From contig BDDD01005090.1 in assembly GCA_001972305.1 (NCBI GenBank), forward strand, positions 27,563-91,562: 64,000 bases of DNA, written 5' to 3'. Under the pieces are notes generated by a model. It did no database searches, had not been told where the DNA came from, and saw only the letters and a list, made by a program, of their open reading frames with translations. Of this stretch, positions 37,201 to 48,600 are shown one piece after another (the first letter of the stretch is position 1; the number at the start of each line of letters is the position of its first letter). The DNA comes from Cephalotus follicularis (Eukaryota > Streptophyta > Magnoliopsida > Oxalidales > Cephalotaceae). A program made the position numbers and the translations under genes.

Positions 37201-40200
37201 TTTGCCGCTATTTCGGGGTCAAATTAGCGTTCCGAGATCGTTTAGTGCGTCAATTTATCGTTTTTATATCTCGAGTGGCGTAATCGTAAATATTTAAAAT
37301 TCATGTTTCCAGTCGTTTCAACGTTTCTTTTTGCAGATAATACAAATGAATCATCGTAAGTTGTTTGTCATGATTTAGAGGTCAATTTCTCATTCCGAGA
37401 TCGTTTAGTGCGTTAATTTATCTTTTTTATATCTTTAGGCGCGTAATCATAAATTTTTAAAATTCATGTTTTAAGTCGTTTCAACGTTTCCTTTTGCAAA
37501 CTGTTCAAAGGAATCCTCATAAGTTGTTTACATTGATTTCGGGCTCAAATTCGCGTTCCGAGATCTTTTAGTGCGTCAATTTATCGTTGTTATATTTCCA
37601 GGGACGTAATCATAAATTTTGAAAATTCATGTTTTTAGTCGTTTCATCGTTTGTTTTTACAGACAGTACAAATGAATCGTCGTTGGTTGTTTGCCGCGAT
37701 TTTGGGGACAAATTCGCGTTCTGAGATCGTTTATTGCGTCAATTTATCGTTTTTATATCTCTAGGGGCGTAATCGTAAATTTTGAAAATTCATGTTTTCA
37801 GTCGTTTCAACGTTTCTTTTTGCACACATTACAAATGAATCGTCGTAAGTTGTCTGCCGCGATTTCGAGGTGAAATTCGAGTTCTGAGATCGTTTAGTGC
37901 GTTAATTTATCCTTTTTATATCTCTAGGGGCGTAATCGTAAATTTTAAAAATTAATGTTTTCAGTCGTTTCAACATTTCTTTTTACAGACACTATAAATG
38001 AATCAAAATAAGTTGTTTGCCGCTATTTCGGGGTCAAATTAGCGGGTCAATTTATCGTTTTTATATCTCTAGGGGCGTAACCGTAAATTTTGAAAATTCA
38101 TGTTTTCAGTTGTTTCGAAGTTTCTTTTTGCAGACAGTACAAATGAATCATCGTAAGTTGTTTGCCGCTACTTCGGGGTCAAATTAACGTTCTGACATCG
38201 TTTAGTACGTCAATTTATGGTTTTTATATCTCTAGGGACTTAATCGTATATTTTAAAAATTCATGTTTTGAGTCGTTTCAATGTTTCTTTTTGCAGACAA
38301 TACATGTGAATCGTCGTAAGTTGTTTGCCGCGATTTTAGGGTCAAATTCGCGTTCTAAAATCGTTTAGTGCGTCAATTTATCGTTTTTATATCTCCAGGG
38401 GCGTAATCATAAATTTTAAAAATTCATGTTTTTAATCGTTTCAACGTTACTTTTTACAGACAGTTCAAAGGAATCCTTAAAAGTTGTTTGCAATGATGTC
38501 GGGGTAAAATTCGCGTTCCGAGATCGTTTACAGCGTCAATTTATCGTTTTTATATCTCTAGGGGCGTAATCGTAAATTTTAAAAATTCCTGATTTCAGTC
38601 GTTTCAACGTTTCTTTTTGTAGACAGTACAAATGAATCGTCGTAAGTTGTTTGCCATTATTTCGGGGTCAAATTCGCATTCTGAGATAGTTTAGTGCGTT
38701 AATTTATCGTTTTTATATCTTTAGGGGCGTAATCGTAAATTTTGAAAATTCATGTTTTAAGTCGTTTGAACGTTTCTTTTTGCAGGCAGTTCAAAGGAAT
38801 CCTCATAAGTTGTTTATACTAATTTCGGGGTCAAATTCGAGTTCCGAGATCGTTTATTGCGTCAATTTATCGTTTTTATATCTTCAGGGGCGAATCGTAA
38901 ATTTTGAAAATTCATGTTTTCAGTCGTTTCAACGTTTGTTTTTGCAGAAAGTACAAATGAATCATCGTAGGTTGTTTGCCGCGATTTCGGGGTCAAAATC
39001 GCGTTCCGAGATCGTTTAATGCATCAATTTATCGTTTTTATATCTCTAAGAGCGTAATCGTAAATTTTGAAAATTCACGTTTTCAGTCGTTTCAACGTTT
39101 CTTTTTGCAGACAGTACAAATGAATCGTCGTAAGTTGTTTGCTGCGATTTTGGAGTGAAATTCGCATTCCGAGATCGTTTAGTGCGTCAATTTATCGTTG
39201 TATCTCTAGGGGCGTAATAGTAAATTTTCAAAATTCATGTTTTCAGTCGTTTCAACGTTTCTTTTTGCAGACAGTTCAAAGGAATCCTCATAAGTTTTTT
39301 GCACTGATTTCGGGGTCAAATTCTCGTTCCGAGATCGTTTAGTGCGTCAATTTATCATTTTTATATCTCTAGGGGCGTAATCGTAAATTTTGAAAATTCA
39401 TGTTTTCAGTCGTTTCAACGTTTCTTTTTGCAGATAGTTTAAAGAAATCCTCTTAAGTTGTTTGCACTGATTTCGGGGTCAAATTGGCGTTTTGAGATCA
39501 TTTAGTGCGTCAATTTATCGTTTTTATATCTCGAGGGGCGTAATCGTAAATTTTGAAAGTTCATGTTTTCAGTCGTTTCAAAGTTTCTTTTTGCGGATAG
39601 TACAAATGAATCGTCGTGAGTTGTTTGCCGCTATATCGGTGTCAAATTAGCGTTCCGAGATCGTTTAGTTCGTCAATTTATCGTTTTTATATCTCTAAGG
39701 GCGTAATCGTAAATTTTGAAAATTCATCTTTCCACTCGTTTCAACGTTTCTTTTTGCAGAGAGTTTAAAGGAATCCTCATAAGTTGTTTGCATTGATTTC
39801 GAGGTCAAATTAGCGTTCCGAGATCGTTTAGTGCGTCAATTTATCGTATTTATATCTCTCGGGGCGTAATCGTAAATATTAAAAATTCATGTTTTCACTC
39901 GTTTCAACGTATCTTTTTGCAAACAGTTCAAAGGAATCGTTGTAAGTTTCTTGCATTGATTTTGTGGTCAAATTAGCGTTCCGAGATCGTTTAGTGCATC
40001 AATTTATCGTATTTATATCTCTAGGGGCGTAATCGTAAATTTTGAAAATTCATGTTTTAAGTCGTTTCAGTGTTTCTTTTTCCAGACAGTTTAAAGGAAT
40101 CCCCATAAGTTGTTTACACTGATTTCGGGGTCAAATTCGTGTTCCGAGATCGTTTAGTGTGTCAATTTATCGTTTTTAAATCTATAGGGGCATAATAATA

Positions 40201-40543
40201 AATTTTGAATATTCATGTTTTCAGTCGTTTCAACGTTTCTTTTTGCAGACAGTTCAAAGGAATCCGTATAAGATGCTTGCATTGATTACGGGGTGAAATT
40301 CGTGTTACGAGATCGTTTAGTGCGTCAATTTATCGTTTTTATATCTCGAGGGGAGTAATCGTAAATTTTCAAAATTCATGTGTTCAGTCGTTTCAACGTT
40401 TCTTTTTGCATACAGTACAAATGAATCGTCGTAAGTTGTTTGCCGCGATTTCGGGGTCAATTCAACGTTCCGAGATCGTTTAGTGCATCAATTTATCGTT
40501 TTAATATCTCTAGGGGCGTAATCGCAAATTTTGAAAATTCATG
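25281..40543. repeat. 163-bp satellite array, block 1, mixed B/C/D domain (about 94 monomers)
   Basis: The period and orientation are the same as before, but the common form is now CGGGGTCAAATT. Recurrent types are: B, with CAGTTCAAAGGAATCCTC and TTTACACTGATTTCGGGG; C, with GCGGACAGTACAAATG, GCCGCTATTTCGGCG and AAATTAGCG; and D, with CGTAGTAAG linked to CGTTCAGAG and followed by GCGAAATCG. They alternate in irregular multi-monomer blocks. The change from subfamily A is gradual across about 24.4-25.6 kb. The array is cut at 40543 after AAAATTCATG by the retrotransposon. Confidence 0.96.
28166..30125. repeat. Ten-monomer higher-order repeat (two copies about 1,630 bp apart)
   Basis: The two monomers at 28166-28495 share rare variants with 29796-30125, including TAATTTTTGAAAATTC, AGTTCAAAAGAATCCTTAAA, GCGTCCCGAG and a CAGTACAAGTGAA/TAAATC unit. 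The offset of 1,630 bp is exactly ten monomers. Confidence 0.7.
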
Positions 40544-42806
40544 TCGTTAAGAAAGATAACAACAAACTGATCGAGATAAGGTTGGAATACTCTGTTCATT
40601 AAGCACATGAAAGCTACAGGAGCATTAGTCAAACCAAACGGCAGTATCAGAAATTCATAATGCCCATATATGGTCCGAAATGCGGTTTTCTCCACATCGC
40701 CTTCTTTGATCCTCAACTGATGGTAACCTGTTCTCAGGTCAAGCTTGGAGTATACACTTGAGCCTTGTAACTGGTCGAACAATTCCTCAATATGTGGCAG
40801 AGGATACTTGTTCTTCACCGTCACTTGATTATGCAACTTGTAGTCAATGCACAGACGCATTGACCCATCCTTCTTCTTCACAAATAGAACCGGTGCTCCC
40901 CACGGTGACACACTCGGTCTGATGAAGCCCTTGTCAAGATAGTCCTGCAGTTGAACTTTCAACTCCTTCAGTTCGGCAGGAGCCATTCGGTATGGTGCTC
41001 TGGATGTCGGAGCAGTACCAGGCAATAATTCAATGCTGAACTCGATGTCCCTCTCTGGTGGCAATGAAGTTAGTTCATCTGGAAACACGTCAGGAAAATC
41101 ACATACAGCAGGCACTTGATCAATACTGGGCGTACCTTTCGTATGATCAATCACATACGCTAAATAGCCCTCGCATCCTTGCTTAAGATATTTCTGTGCT
41201 CGTGTATACGAAATGATCGGAGCAATAACATTCTTCTCTCCGATAAACTTGCACTCTGTCCCATCTTGCAGATAATATGTCATCATCTTGTTGTAGCAAT
41301 CGACACAAGTATGATGAGCATATAACCAATCCATCCCCAAGATTACGTCAAAATCTCGGATAGGTAATACAATCAGGTCAGCGGACAATTCAATTCCATT
41401 TATCACGATTTCACAATCCTTCAGAACAGTATCGGATAAAAGACAAGTACCCGCAGGAGTACTTACCTCCAAAACATAGGGCAATCTAGAAGTAACACCA
41501 TGCAATTTGCAAGCAAAACTAGATGCAATAAATGAATTTGTTGCACCAGGGTCAATCAACACATGTGCTAATATGCCAGATATGTAAATGGTACCTCTCA
41601 CAACAGTAGTAGATTCTGGCACATCATCTTTAGATAAGGTGTAGACCCTACCTTTCATGATCCCCTTTCCGGTGTCCTTCCGCGGTTGAGCTGCCGCAAC
41701 ACTACCACTAGCACCAGCACTCCCCTGTTGGCTGCGTGCTTGATCCCTCATCATCGGGCATTTATTCAGCATATGATCTTGTGAACCACATCTCAAACAC
41801 TTCCCCATCTTCTTCCAGCATTCGGCCCCATCATGATTCTGACGGCCACAAAAAGTACATCCATTAGCATTCTACTGACTGTTTCGGCCAGGTGTCCTTG
41901 ATCGTGTGCGTTGGGAACCCCCTTGCCCTCTGTTGTCAAATCTGGTTGACTTCGCAGGATTATTGCTTCCCTGCCCCCTTGACTGTACGGCCTTCGATTG
42001 AGTAGCTCGAGACCGTTCTGTCCTCCTCTCATTAGCATCTTCTTCAGGAATCATCGCCCTCTCAGCAACTTCAACAAAAGAGGTCAGTTGCAACATCAAC
42101 AATTTGGATCTGATATCTGGTCGAAGGCCCTTCAGGAACCTCCGGATCATCAGTGAATCTCCCTCCACAAGATACGGCGTGTGTCTGGCCAGCTCTACAA
42201 ATCTGGTATGGTACTGAGCTACAGTCATGTCTCCTTGACGTAACTCCACCAGTTCTGTCTCCCATCTGTCACGTTCTATCTGTGGTACATAAGCATCCAG
42301 GAACTCGGACTGAAATCTGTCCCAAGTCCTGTTGAGTCCACGGGCTTCCCATTTCGCTTCTGTTCTTTCCCACCAGTAAGTCGCTTCGCCCCACAAGCGG
42401 TACACAACAAAACTGAGCTTCTGCTCATCTGTACAGTCCAGAGCAGTAAATATCTTCTCCAGATCTCTAATCCATCGCTCAGCAGCAGTAGCATTCAGCT
42501 CGCCATTAAAGGTCGGAGGATTCTGTCGCATGAACCTCTCCAGATCTCGGCCAAATCCGCCTGCATGACAAGCATCCGGTGCTGGCTGATATGCCCGGTT
42601 AGCCTCATACATCTGCCGGATCTGCTCCATGTTTGCTGCATTTGCTGTCGGAAAAGATCAGCCAGGTTGTCAAAATTACTTCGCTCCTCGTGGACTGGAG
42701 GAACGTTCACTCCTTCATTCATTTGCGGAATATTTTTGGGTACTGGCGGGGCATTGAATCTGCCGTCAGCTCTACGCCTTCCTCTTCGTCCTCTTCTTGG
42801 ATCCAT
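40544..42806 (-). pseudogene. gag-pol: gag-pol pseudogene (gag, zinc knuckles, protease, partial reverse transcriptase)
   Basis: The polyprotein would supply capsid, protease and polymerase. The N-terminus (MDPRRGRRGRR, from 42806) is in one frame; a small indel near 42630-42645 shifts to the main frame, which carries the gag domain (FGRDLERFMRQNPP, YRLWGEATYWWERTEAKW) down to 41875. A TAG at 41872-41874 interrupts between gag and a CCHC-like knuckle ([14 protein letters not shown]); a second knuckle follows ([14 protein letters not shown]). The protease has [10 protein letters not shown], with Pro where most relatives have Ser or Thr after the catalytic Asp. Reverse transcriptase runs through [13 protein letters not shown] and LPFGLTNAP to FVVIFLND, where the first Asp of the catalytic pair reads Asn, and ends there. 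The open frame then runs about ten codons into satellite to 40510. It is non-functional. Confidence 0.92.
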
Positions 42807-42892
42807 TTAGTTTCCTATATGAATGACAAAATCATTAGGAAACATTTCACTAATTTCCGAGAAACTTATCCCAGCTAGCATATATGGAATAT
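42807..42892 (-). other. Retrotransposon 5' leader
   Basis: This 86-bp untranslated stretch lies between PBS and gag start, with the same position and similar length as 585-676. Confidence 0.6.
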
Positions 42893-42904
42893 GCTCTGAT
42901 ACCA
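42893..42904 (-). promoter_or_regulatory. Primer binding site for initiator tRNA-Met
   Basis: On the minus strand it reads TGGTATCAGAGC, immediately after the CA end of the LTR. It is identical to the site at 677-688. Confidence 0.9.
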
Positions 42905-43223
42905 TGCTGTCACACCCCGTTATTTCAATCCATCATTGACAAGCATATATGGTGATATCAGCATTAAACATACATTCCAGCATTTCATTCAACAGTATAA
43001 AACAATATGCGGAAGCAGTCAATAAGCCAGAATACAAAATACAACCATCCGCACGCATCCCATACTATGTGCGGGTACAAGTCAAGTTATCCTTATCATA
43101 AGGAATACATCATAACGAGGTATGATTCGTTCATTTCATTACAATACATCAAAAGAAATAACAACCTTAAAACAGTAAAAGAAGCTCTCCAAGCTTTAGC
43201 AGCAAGCTCTGAACGTCCCTGTT

Positions 43224-43274
43224 CAATCTGTAATTGTAGGGGTTAGCCGTTGTCCTCACTTGGCTAAGTAGGAA
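43224..43274 (-). other. Strongly conserved LTR block
   Basis: This is the counterpart of 1001-1051, with three differences in 51 bp by eye. It is about 320 bp inside the PBS-side end of the LTR. Confidence 0.5.
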
Positions 43275-44245
43275 GATAAAGTATGCTGAGGAATATATGA
43301 ATACAATATGTATGACAGTTTATATCAAAATAACATTTTAACGGGCCAATATATAAGCAATCATGCCAAGTGGCCATAAACAGTTCATATGCAAGAATAC
43401 CGCACAAGGGTACAATCAATTCATTCAGTGGTTTGGGTGTCACATGTCGCTAACTCCTAGCACCAACTGCGCACCGCCTACCTATCACCCTACGCTCCGA
43501 GGATGATAGAAAAGGTAACATTTACTACCGGCGTTGGCAGGTAGTTTAACAGTAATTTCTGCAATTGCAGACAGTGGGGTGATACTCTGGCCAACTCCTG
43601 GCACCCAGAATCACATCCATAGTTAGTGATATCCTCCATCACTCAACTACGGCAGTAAGTATAGACAATCAATTCAATCAGCGCAATCAATAGCAATATT
43701 ACATATATACTTAATATGCAATATCAAGGTGTTTTCTTTCGAAACATATATCAGTTCAGTAATCGTACATCTCATGTGAGGAAACGATATCAGTACAGTA
43801 GTGGTTTCTGGATGAGGAAACAAAACAGTAAGTACCTCTCGTGTAGGAGGAAAATCAGTAGTTTCTTTTAACAATAAACGTTCTTTTTGAAAATGATAGC
43901 AAATATCATTATTTTGGGTGCAAGACCTATAAATGGTTTCAACCTTTAAACTATCAGTAGTAGTGGTGTTAGTAGCACCAAACAGTATATATATACTAAC
44001 ATAAGTAGCATATGCAGTAACATTAATCAAAGTATTAGTTTTGTAACCAATAGTTTTCATTTGGAAATGATGTTTAAATCATAATTAGTACATATAGTAC
44101 TTAGTTCGATTGATCATTGAAATATCAGTAGTAATGATGTTAAATAACATCAAACAGTATGTACCTTATGATGGTAACATATACAAATCAATAACAATGC
44201 AAAACAGTAGCAATCCAATCAAGATTATGCAACCTCTGCCCAGAA

Positions 44246-44358
44246 CAGTCGACTGCCCTCAAGAACCAATCGGCTGTTGGGTTGTGTAGTCGACTGCATG
44301 GCCTTGCCAGTCGACTGAATCAATTGAGTAGTCGACTGCTTTCAATGGCAGTCGACTG
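44246..44358. repeat. Motif cluster 1 in LTR: CAGTCGACTG palindromes
   Basis: Five copies of C/T-AGTCGACTG occur at 44246, 44287, 44308, 44329 and 44349, with a degenerate ATCGGCTG near 44269. Spacings of about 20-21 bp recur (44287, 44308, 44329, 44349), roughly two helical turns. Confidence 0.85.
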
Positions 44359-45359
44359 TTTTTGCCCAGAAATGCAGGCAGAACAGTTTATGTGTAGTGC
44401 AATTCAATGCCAAATCAGTTCAACGCAAGTAGAAAGTAACATACATGAAGTGCATGAACATATCTTCCAAAACATAACACTACTCCTACCTCAAATCGCT
44501 ATCCCAAGATCAATTGAATTTGATCTTTCTCTTTGAGTTCCAAGTCACTTTCACCAATCACTCTTTCAATTTCCAGTAGAACAATCTATGCATGTTTGTT
44601 TATGAACATATGCATCAGTACCAGCAAGTTTCAATTAACTCTTACAGTGGTTTAATCATTAATCCACTTAAGTCTTTAACTTTCCTTTACCATTCTATCA
44701 CTTCCTTCTTTGAACTCTATGCCAAATTATTCAATCTCGGATTTAAGTGTTTTTACAGTAGGTATGTACATACTTAGGAACCATTAAGCATATATCATAA
44801 CACTAAAAAGAATTAAAATCCATTCTAGAGACTATATCACTAATTCCACTTGATCCCATTACTACTTCCCATTTCAATTCCAAAGGTTGTTAATTCTAAT
44901 CCATTAACAGAAGATATTTAACATTCCTAGTCACATTTTATCAACAAAACAACAGAGAATTCGGATCAAGGACTTACCAAGAGTCTAAAACCTCAAAGTC
45001 CTCCTTTTGAGCTCTCTAACCTTCCCAATGCAAGCCTTCAACAATCCTTAGCAACCCTCACTTCACTGTGTTTCTAACACTCAAACACCATTCAATCAGC
45101 TGATCTAAGTCTCAAAGGCTTATAATTCGTCAGATTCCTACCTACTCACATGCACTCACATTTTTCTTTCTTTCTTTCCATCTCATGCATTGTCCTTTCT
45201 TCACTTTTCTCTCTTAATTAATCACAATGCAGGTTGTAGGTCTGCAGAGAACATGCAAACATTCACTTTTGCATGTTCTGGCAGGTGGTGAGACACAAGT
45301 GCCATTCCCACCTGTCATTCTTGTCCCTGCACATGCCAGGAATCTGTCCTGGAGCAAAC

Positions 45360-45439
45360 CAGTCGACTGGATATAGTGGGCAGTGGACTGTCCTCATCAC
45401 CTGGCAAACAGTCGACTGTTGTCCTGTGACAGTCGGCTG
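45360..45439. repeat. Motif cluster 2 in LTR: CAGTCGACTG palindromes
   Basis: CAGTCGACTG occurs at 45360 and 45409, CAGTGGACTG at 45381 and CAGTCGGCTG at 45430. Starts are spaced 21, 28 and 21 bp apart. Confidence 0.85.
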
Positions 45440-45613
45440 TTTGGCTTAGATTAGGGTTTCCCAGTCTTTGATACTTCACCAATTGCATATCTATTCACCC
45501 CAAACATTTACCAATCATAGAAATCAATATAATTGGACAAATAACTCAATTAAAATGCATATTTAACTTCAAAATTAGATCAATATACATTAATTGAAGT
45601 TGCGGTTATTACA

Positions 45614-48600
45614 GTTTCAACGTTTCTTTTTGCAGACAGTTCAAAGAAATCCCTTTAAGTTGTTTGCACTGATTTCGGGGTCAAATTCGAGTTCCGAGAT
45701 CGTTTAGTGCGTCAAATTATCGTTTTTATATCTCAAGGGGCGTAATCGTAAATTTTGAAAATTCTTGTTTTCAGTCGTTTCAACGATTTTTTTTCCGGAC
45801 AGTACAAATGAATCGTCGTAAGTTGTTTGCCGCTATTTCGTTGTCAAATTAGCGTTCTGAGATCGTTTAGTACATCAATTTATTGTTTTTATATCTCTAG
45901 GGGCGTAATCGTAAATTTTGAAAATTCATGTTTTAAGTCGTTTAAACGTTTCTTTTTGTAGATAGTAGAAATGAATCGTCGTAAGTTGTTTACCGTGATT
46001 TCGGTGTCAAATTCGCGTTCAGAGATTGTTTAGTGCGTTAATTTATCGTTTTTATATCTCTATGGGCGAAATCATAAATTTTGAAAATTCCTGTTTTAAG
46101 TCATTTCAACGTTTCTTTTTGCAGACAATTCAAAGGAATCCCCGTAAGTTGTTTACACTGATTTCGGGGTCAAATTCGCGTTCCGAGATCGTTTAGTGCG
46201 TTAATTTATCGTTTTTATATCTCCAGGGGCGTAATCGTAAATTTTAAAAATTCATGTTTTCAGTCGTTTCAACGTTTGTTTTTGCAAACAGTACAAATGA
46301 ATCAACGTAGGTTGTTTGCTGCGATTTCGTGGTCAAATTCGCGTTCCGAGATCGTTTAGTACGATAATTTATCGTTTTTATATCTCTATGGGCGTAATCG
46401 TAAATTTTGAAAATTCATGTTTTCAGTCGTTTCAACGTTTCTTTTGCAGACAGTACAAATGAATCGTCGTAAGTTGGCTGCCGCAATTTCGCGGTCAAAT
46501 TCACGTTCTGAGATCATTTAGTGCGTTAATTTATCGTTTTTATATCTCTAGGGGCGAAATCGTAAATTTTAAAAATTCATGTTTTCAGTTGTTTCAACGT
46601 TTCTTTTTGCAGACAGTACAAAATGAATTGGAATAAGTTGGTTGCCGTGATTTCGGGGTCAAATTCGCATTCCGATATCGTTTAGTGCGTTAAGTTATCG
46701 TTTTTATATCTCTAGGGGCGAAATCGTAAATTTTGAAAATTCATGTTGTAAGTCGTTTCAACATTTCTTTTTGCAGACAGTTCAAATGAATCCTCAGAAG
46801 TTGTTTACACTAATTTCGGGGTCAAATTCGCGTTCTGAGATCGTTTTGTGCGTCAATTTATCGTTTTTATCTCTAGGGGCGTAATCGTAAATTTTGAAAA
46901 TTCATGTTTTCAGTCGTTTCACCATTTCTTTTTGCAGACAGTACAGATGAATCGTAGTAAGTTATTTTCTGCGATTTCGGGGTCATATTCGCGTTCCGAT
47001 ATCGTTTAGTGCGTTAATTTATCGTTTTTATATCTCTAGGGGCGAAATCGTAAATTTTGAAAATTCATGTTTTAAGTCGTTTCAACGTTTCTTTTTGCAG
47101 ACAGTTCAAAGGAATCTTCATAAGTTGTTTACACTGATTTCAGGGTCAAATTCGCGTTCCGAGATGGTTTAGTGCATCAATTTATCATTTTTATATCTTT
47201 AGGGGCGTAATCGTAAATGTTGAAAATTCATGTTTTCAGTCGTTTCAACGTTTGTTTTTGCAGACAGTACAAATGAACCGCTGTAGGTTGTTTGCCTCGA
47301 TTTCGGGGTCAAATTCGCGTTCCGAGATCGTTTAGTGCGTCAATTTATCGTTTTTATATCTCTAGGGGGGTAATCGTAAATTTTGAAAATTCATGTTTAA
47401 GTCGTTTCAACCTTTCTTTTTGCAGACAGTTGAAAAGAATCCTCATAATTTGTTTGCACTGATTTCGAGGTCAAATTCACGTTCTGAGATTGTTTAGTGC
47501 GTCAATTTATCGTTTTTATATCTCTAGGGGCGTAATCGTAAATTTTGAAAATTCATGTTTTCAGTCGTTTCAACGTTTCTTTTTGTAGACATTACAAATG
47601 AAGCGTCGTAGGTTGTTTGCCGCGATTTTGGGGTCAAATTCACGTTGTGAGATCGTTTAGTGCGTCAATTTATCGTTTTTATATCTCTAGGGGCGTAATC
47701 GTAAATTTTAAAAATTCATGTTTCCAGTCGTTTCAACGTCTCTTTTTGCAGACAGTTCAAAGGAATCATCGTGAGATGTTTGCACTCATTTCGGGGTCAA
47801 ATTCGCGTTCTGAGATCGTTTAGTGCGTCAATTTATCGTTTATATATCTCGAGGGGCGCAATCGTAAATTTTCAAAGTTGATGTTTTCAGTTGTTTCAAC
47901 GTTGCTTTTGGCAGACAGGTCAAAGGTTTCCTCAAAAGTTGTTTGCACTGATTTCGGGGTCAAATTCGCGTTCCGAGATCGTTTGGTGCGTCAATTTATA
48001 GTTTTTATATCTCGAGTGGCGTAATCGTAAATTTTGAAAATTAATGTTTTCAGTCGTTTCAACGTTTCTTTTTGTGGACAGTACAAATGAATCATCGTCA
48101 GTTGTTTCCCGCTATTTCGGCGTCAAATTAGCGTTCTGAGATTGTTTAGTGCGTCAATTTATCGTTTTTATATCTCTACCGGCGTAATCGTAAATTTTCA
48201 AAATTCATGTTTTCAGTCGTTTCAACGTTTCTTTTTGCAGACAGTACAAATGAATCGTAGTAAGTTGTTTGCCGTGATTTCGGGGTCAAATTCGCATTCC
48301 GAGATCGATTAGTGCGTTAATTTTCGTTTTTATATCTCCAGGCGCCAAATCGTAAATTTTAAAAATTCATGTTTTTAGTGGTTTCAACGTTTCTTTTTCC
48401 AGATAGTTCAAAGGAATCCTCATAAGTTGTTTGCACTGATTTTGGGGTCAAATTCGCGTCCCGAGATCGTTTAGTGAGTCAATTTATCGTTTTTATATCT
48501 CTAGAGCCGTAATTGTAAATTTTGAAAATTAATATTTTCAGTCGTTTCAGCGTTTGTTTTTGCAGACAGTACAAATGAATCGTCGTAGGTTGTTTGCCTC

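Larger units (their letters stand above)
40544..45613 (-). mobile_element. Truncated Ty3/gypsy LTR retrotransposon (Tekay/Del-like) inserted in satellite
   Basis: The element reads leftward: LTR 45613-42905, PBS 42904-42893, leader, gag-pol from 42806, stopping abruptly at 40544 inside reverse transcriptase. RNase H, integrase, chromodomain and the 3' LTR are missing. Satellite resumes directly on both sides (ends AAAATTCATG on the left, starts GTTTCAACG on the right) with only about 9 bp of a monomer lost between them. With the 3' end gone no target-site duplication can be recognised. Gag and RT are close to plant Tekay/Del-type chromoviruses by family features. Confidence 0.92.
42905..45613 (-). 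mobile_element. 5' LTR of the second retrotransposon (about 2.7 kb)
   Basis: On the minus strand it starts TGTAATAACCGCAACTTC and ends GGGGTGTGACAGCA. Shared blocks with 689-3103 include the 51-bp block at 43224-43274 and the CCAACTCCTGGCAC region near 43590. It carries two clusters of CAGTCGACTG. A 128-codon open frame at 43674-44060 and other shorter ones have no family features and no counterpart in the sibling LTR, so they are not called as genes. Confidence 0.9.

Noticed and set aside
42153..42878. Plus-strand open frames opposite gag (42153-42335, 42565-42810, 42633-42878)
   Set aside because: They are antisense shadows of the gag coding sequence.
43674..44060. 128-codon open frame on the minus strand inside the LTR
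   Set aside because: It lies within the LTR, has no recognisable domain, and shows no counterpart in the sibling LTR.
45614..45618. GTTTC as a target-site duplication of the second element (and GTTTA at 54560)
   Set aside because: The opposite ends of both insertions are lost, so no matching copy can be shown; the shared GTTT is common in the satellite.
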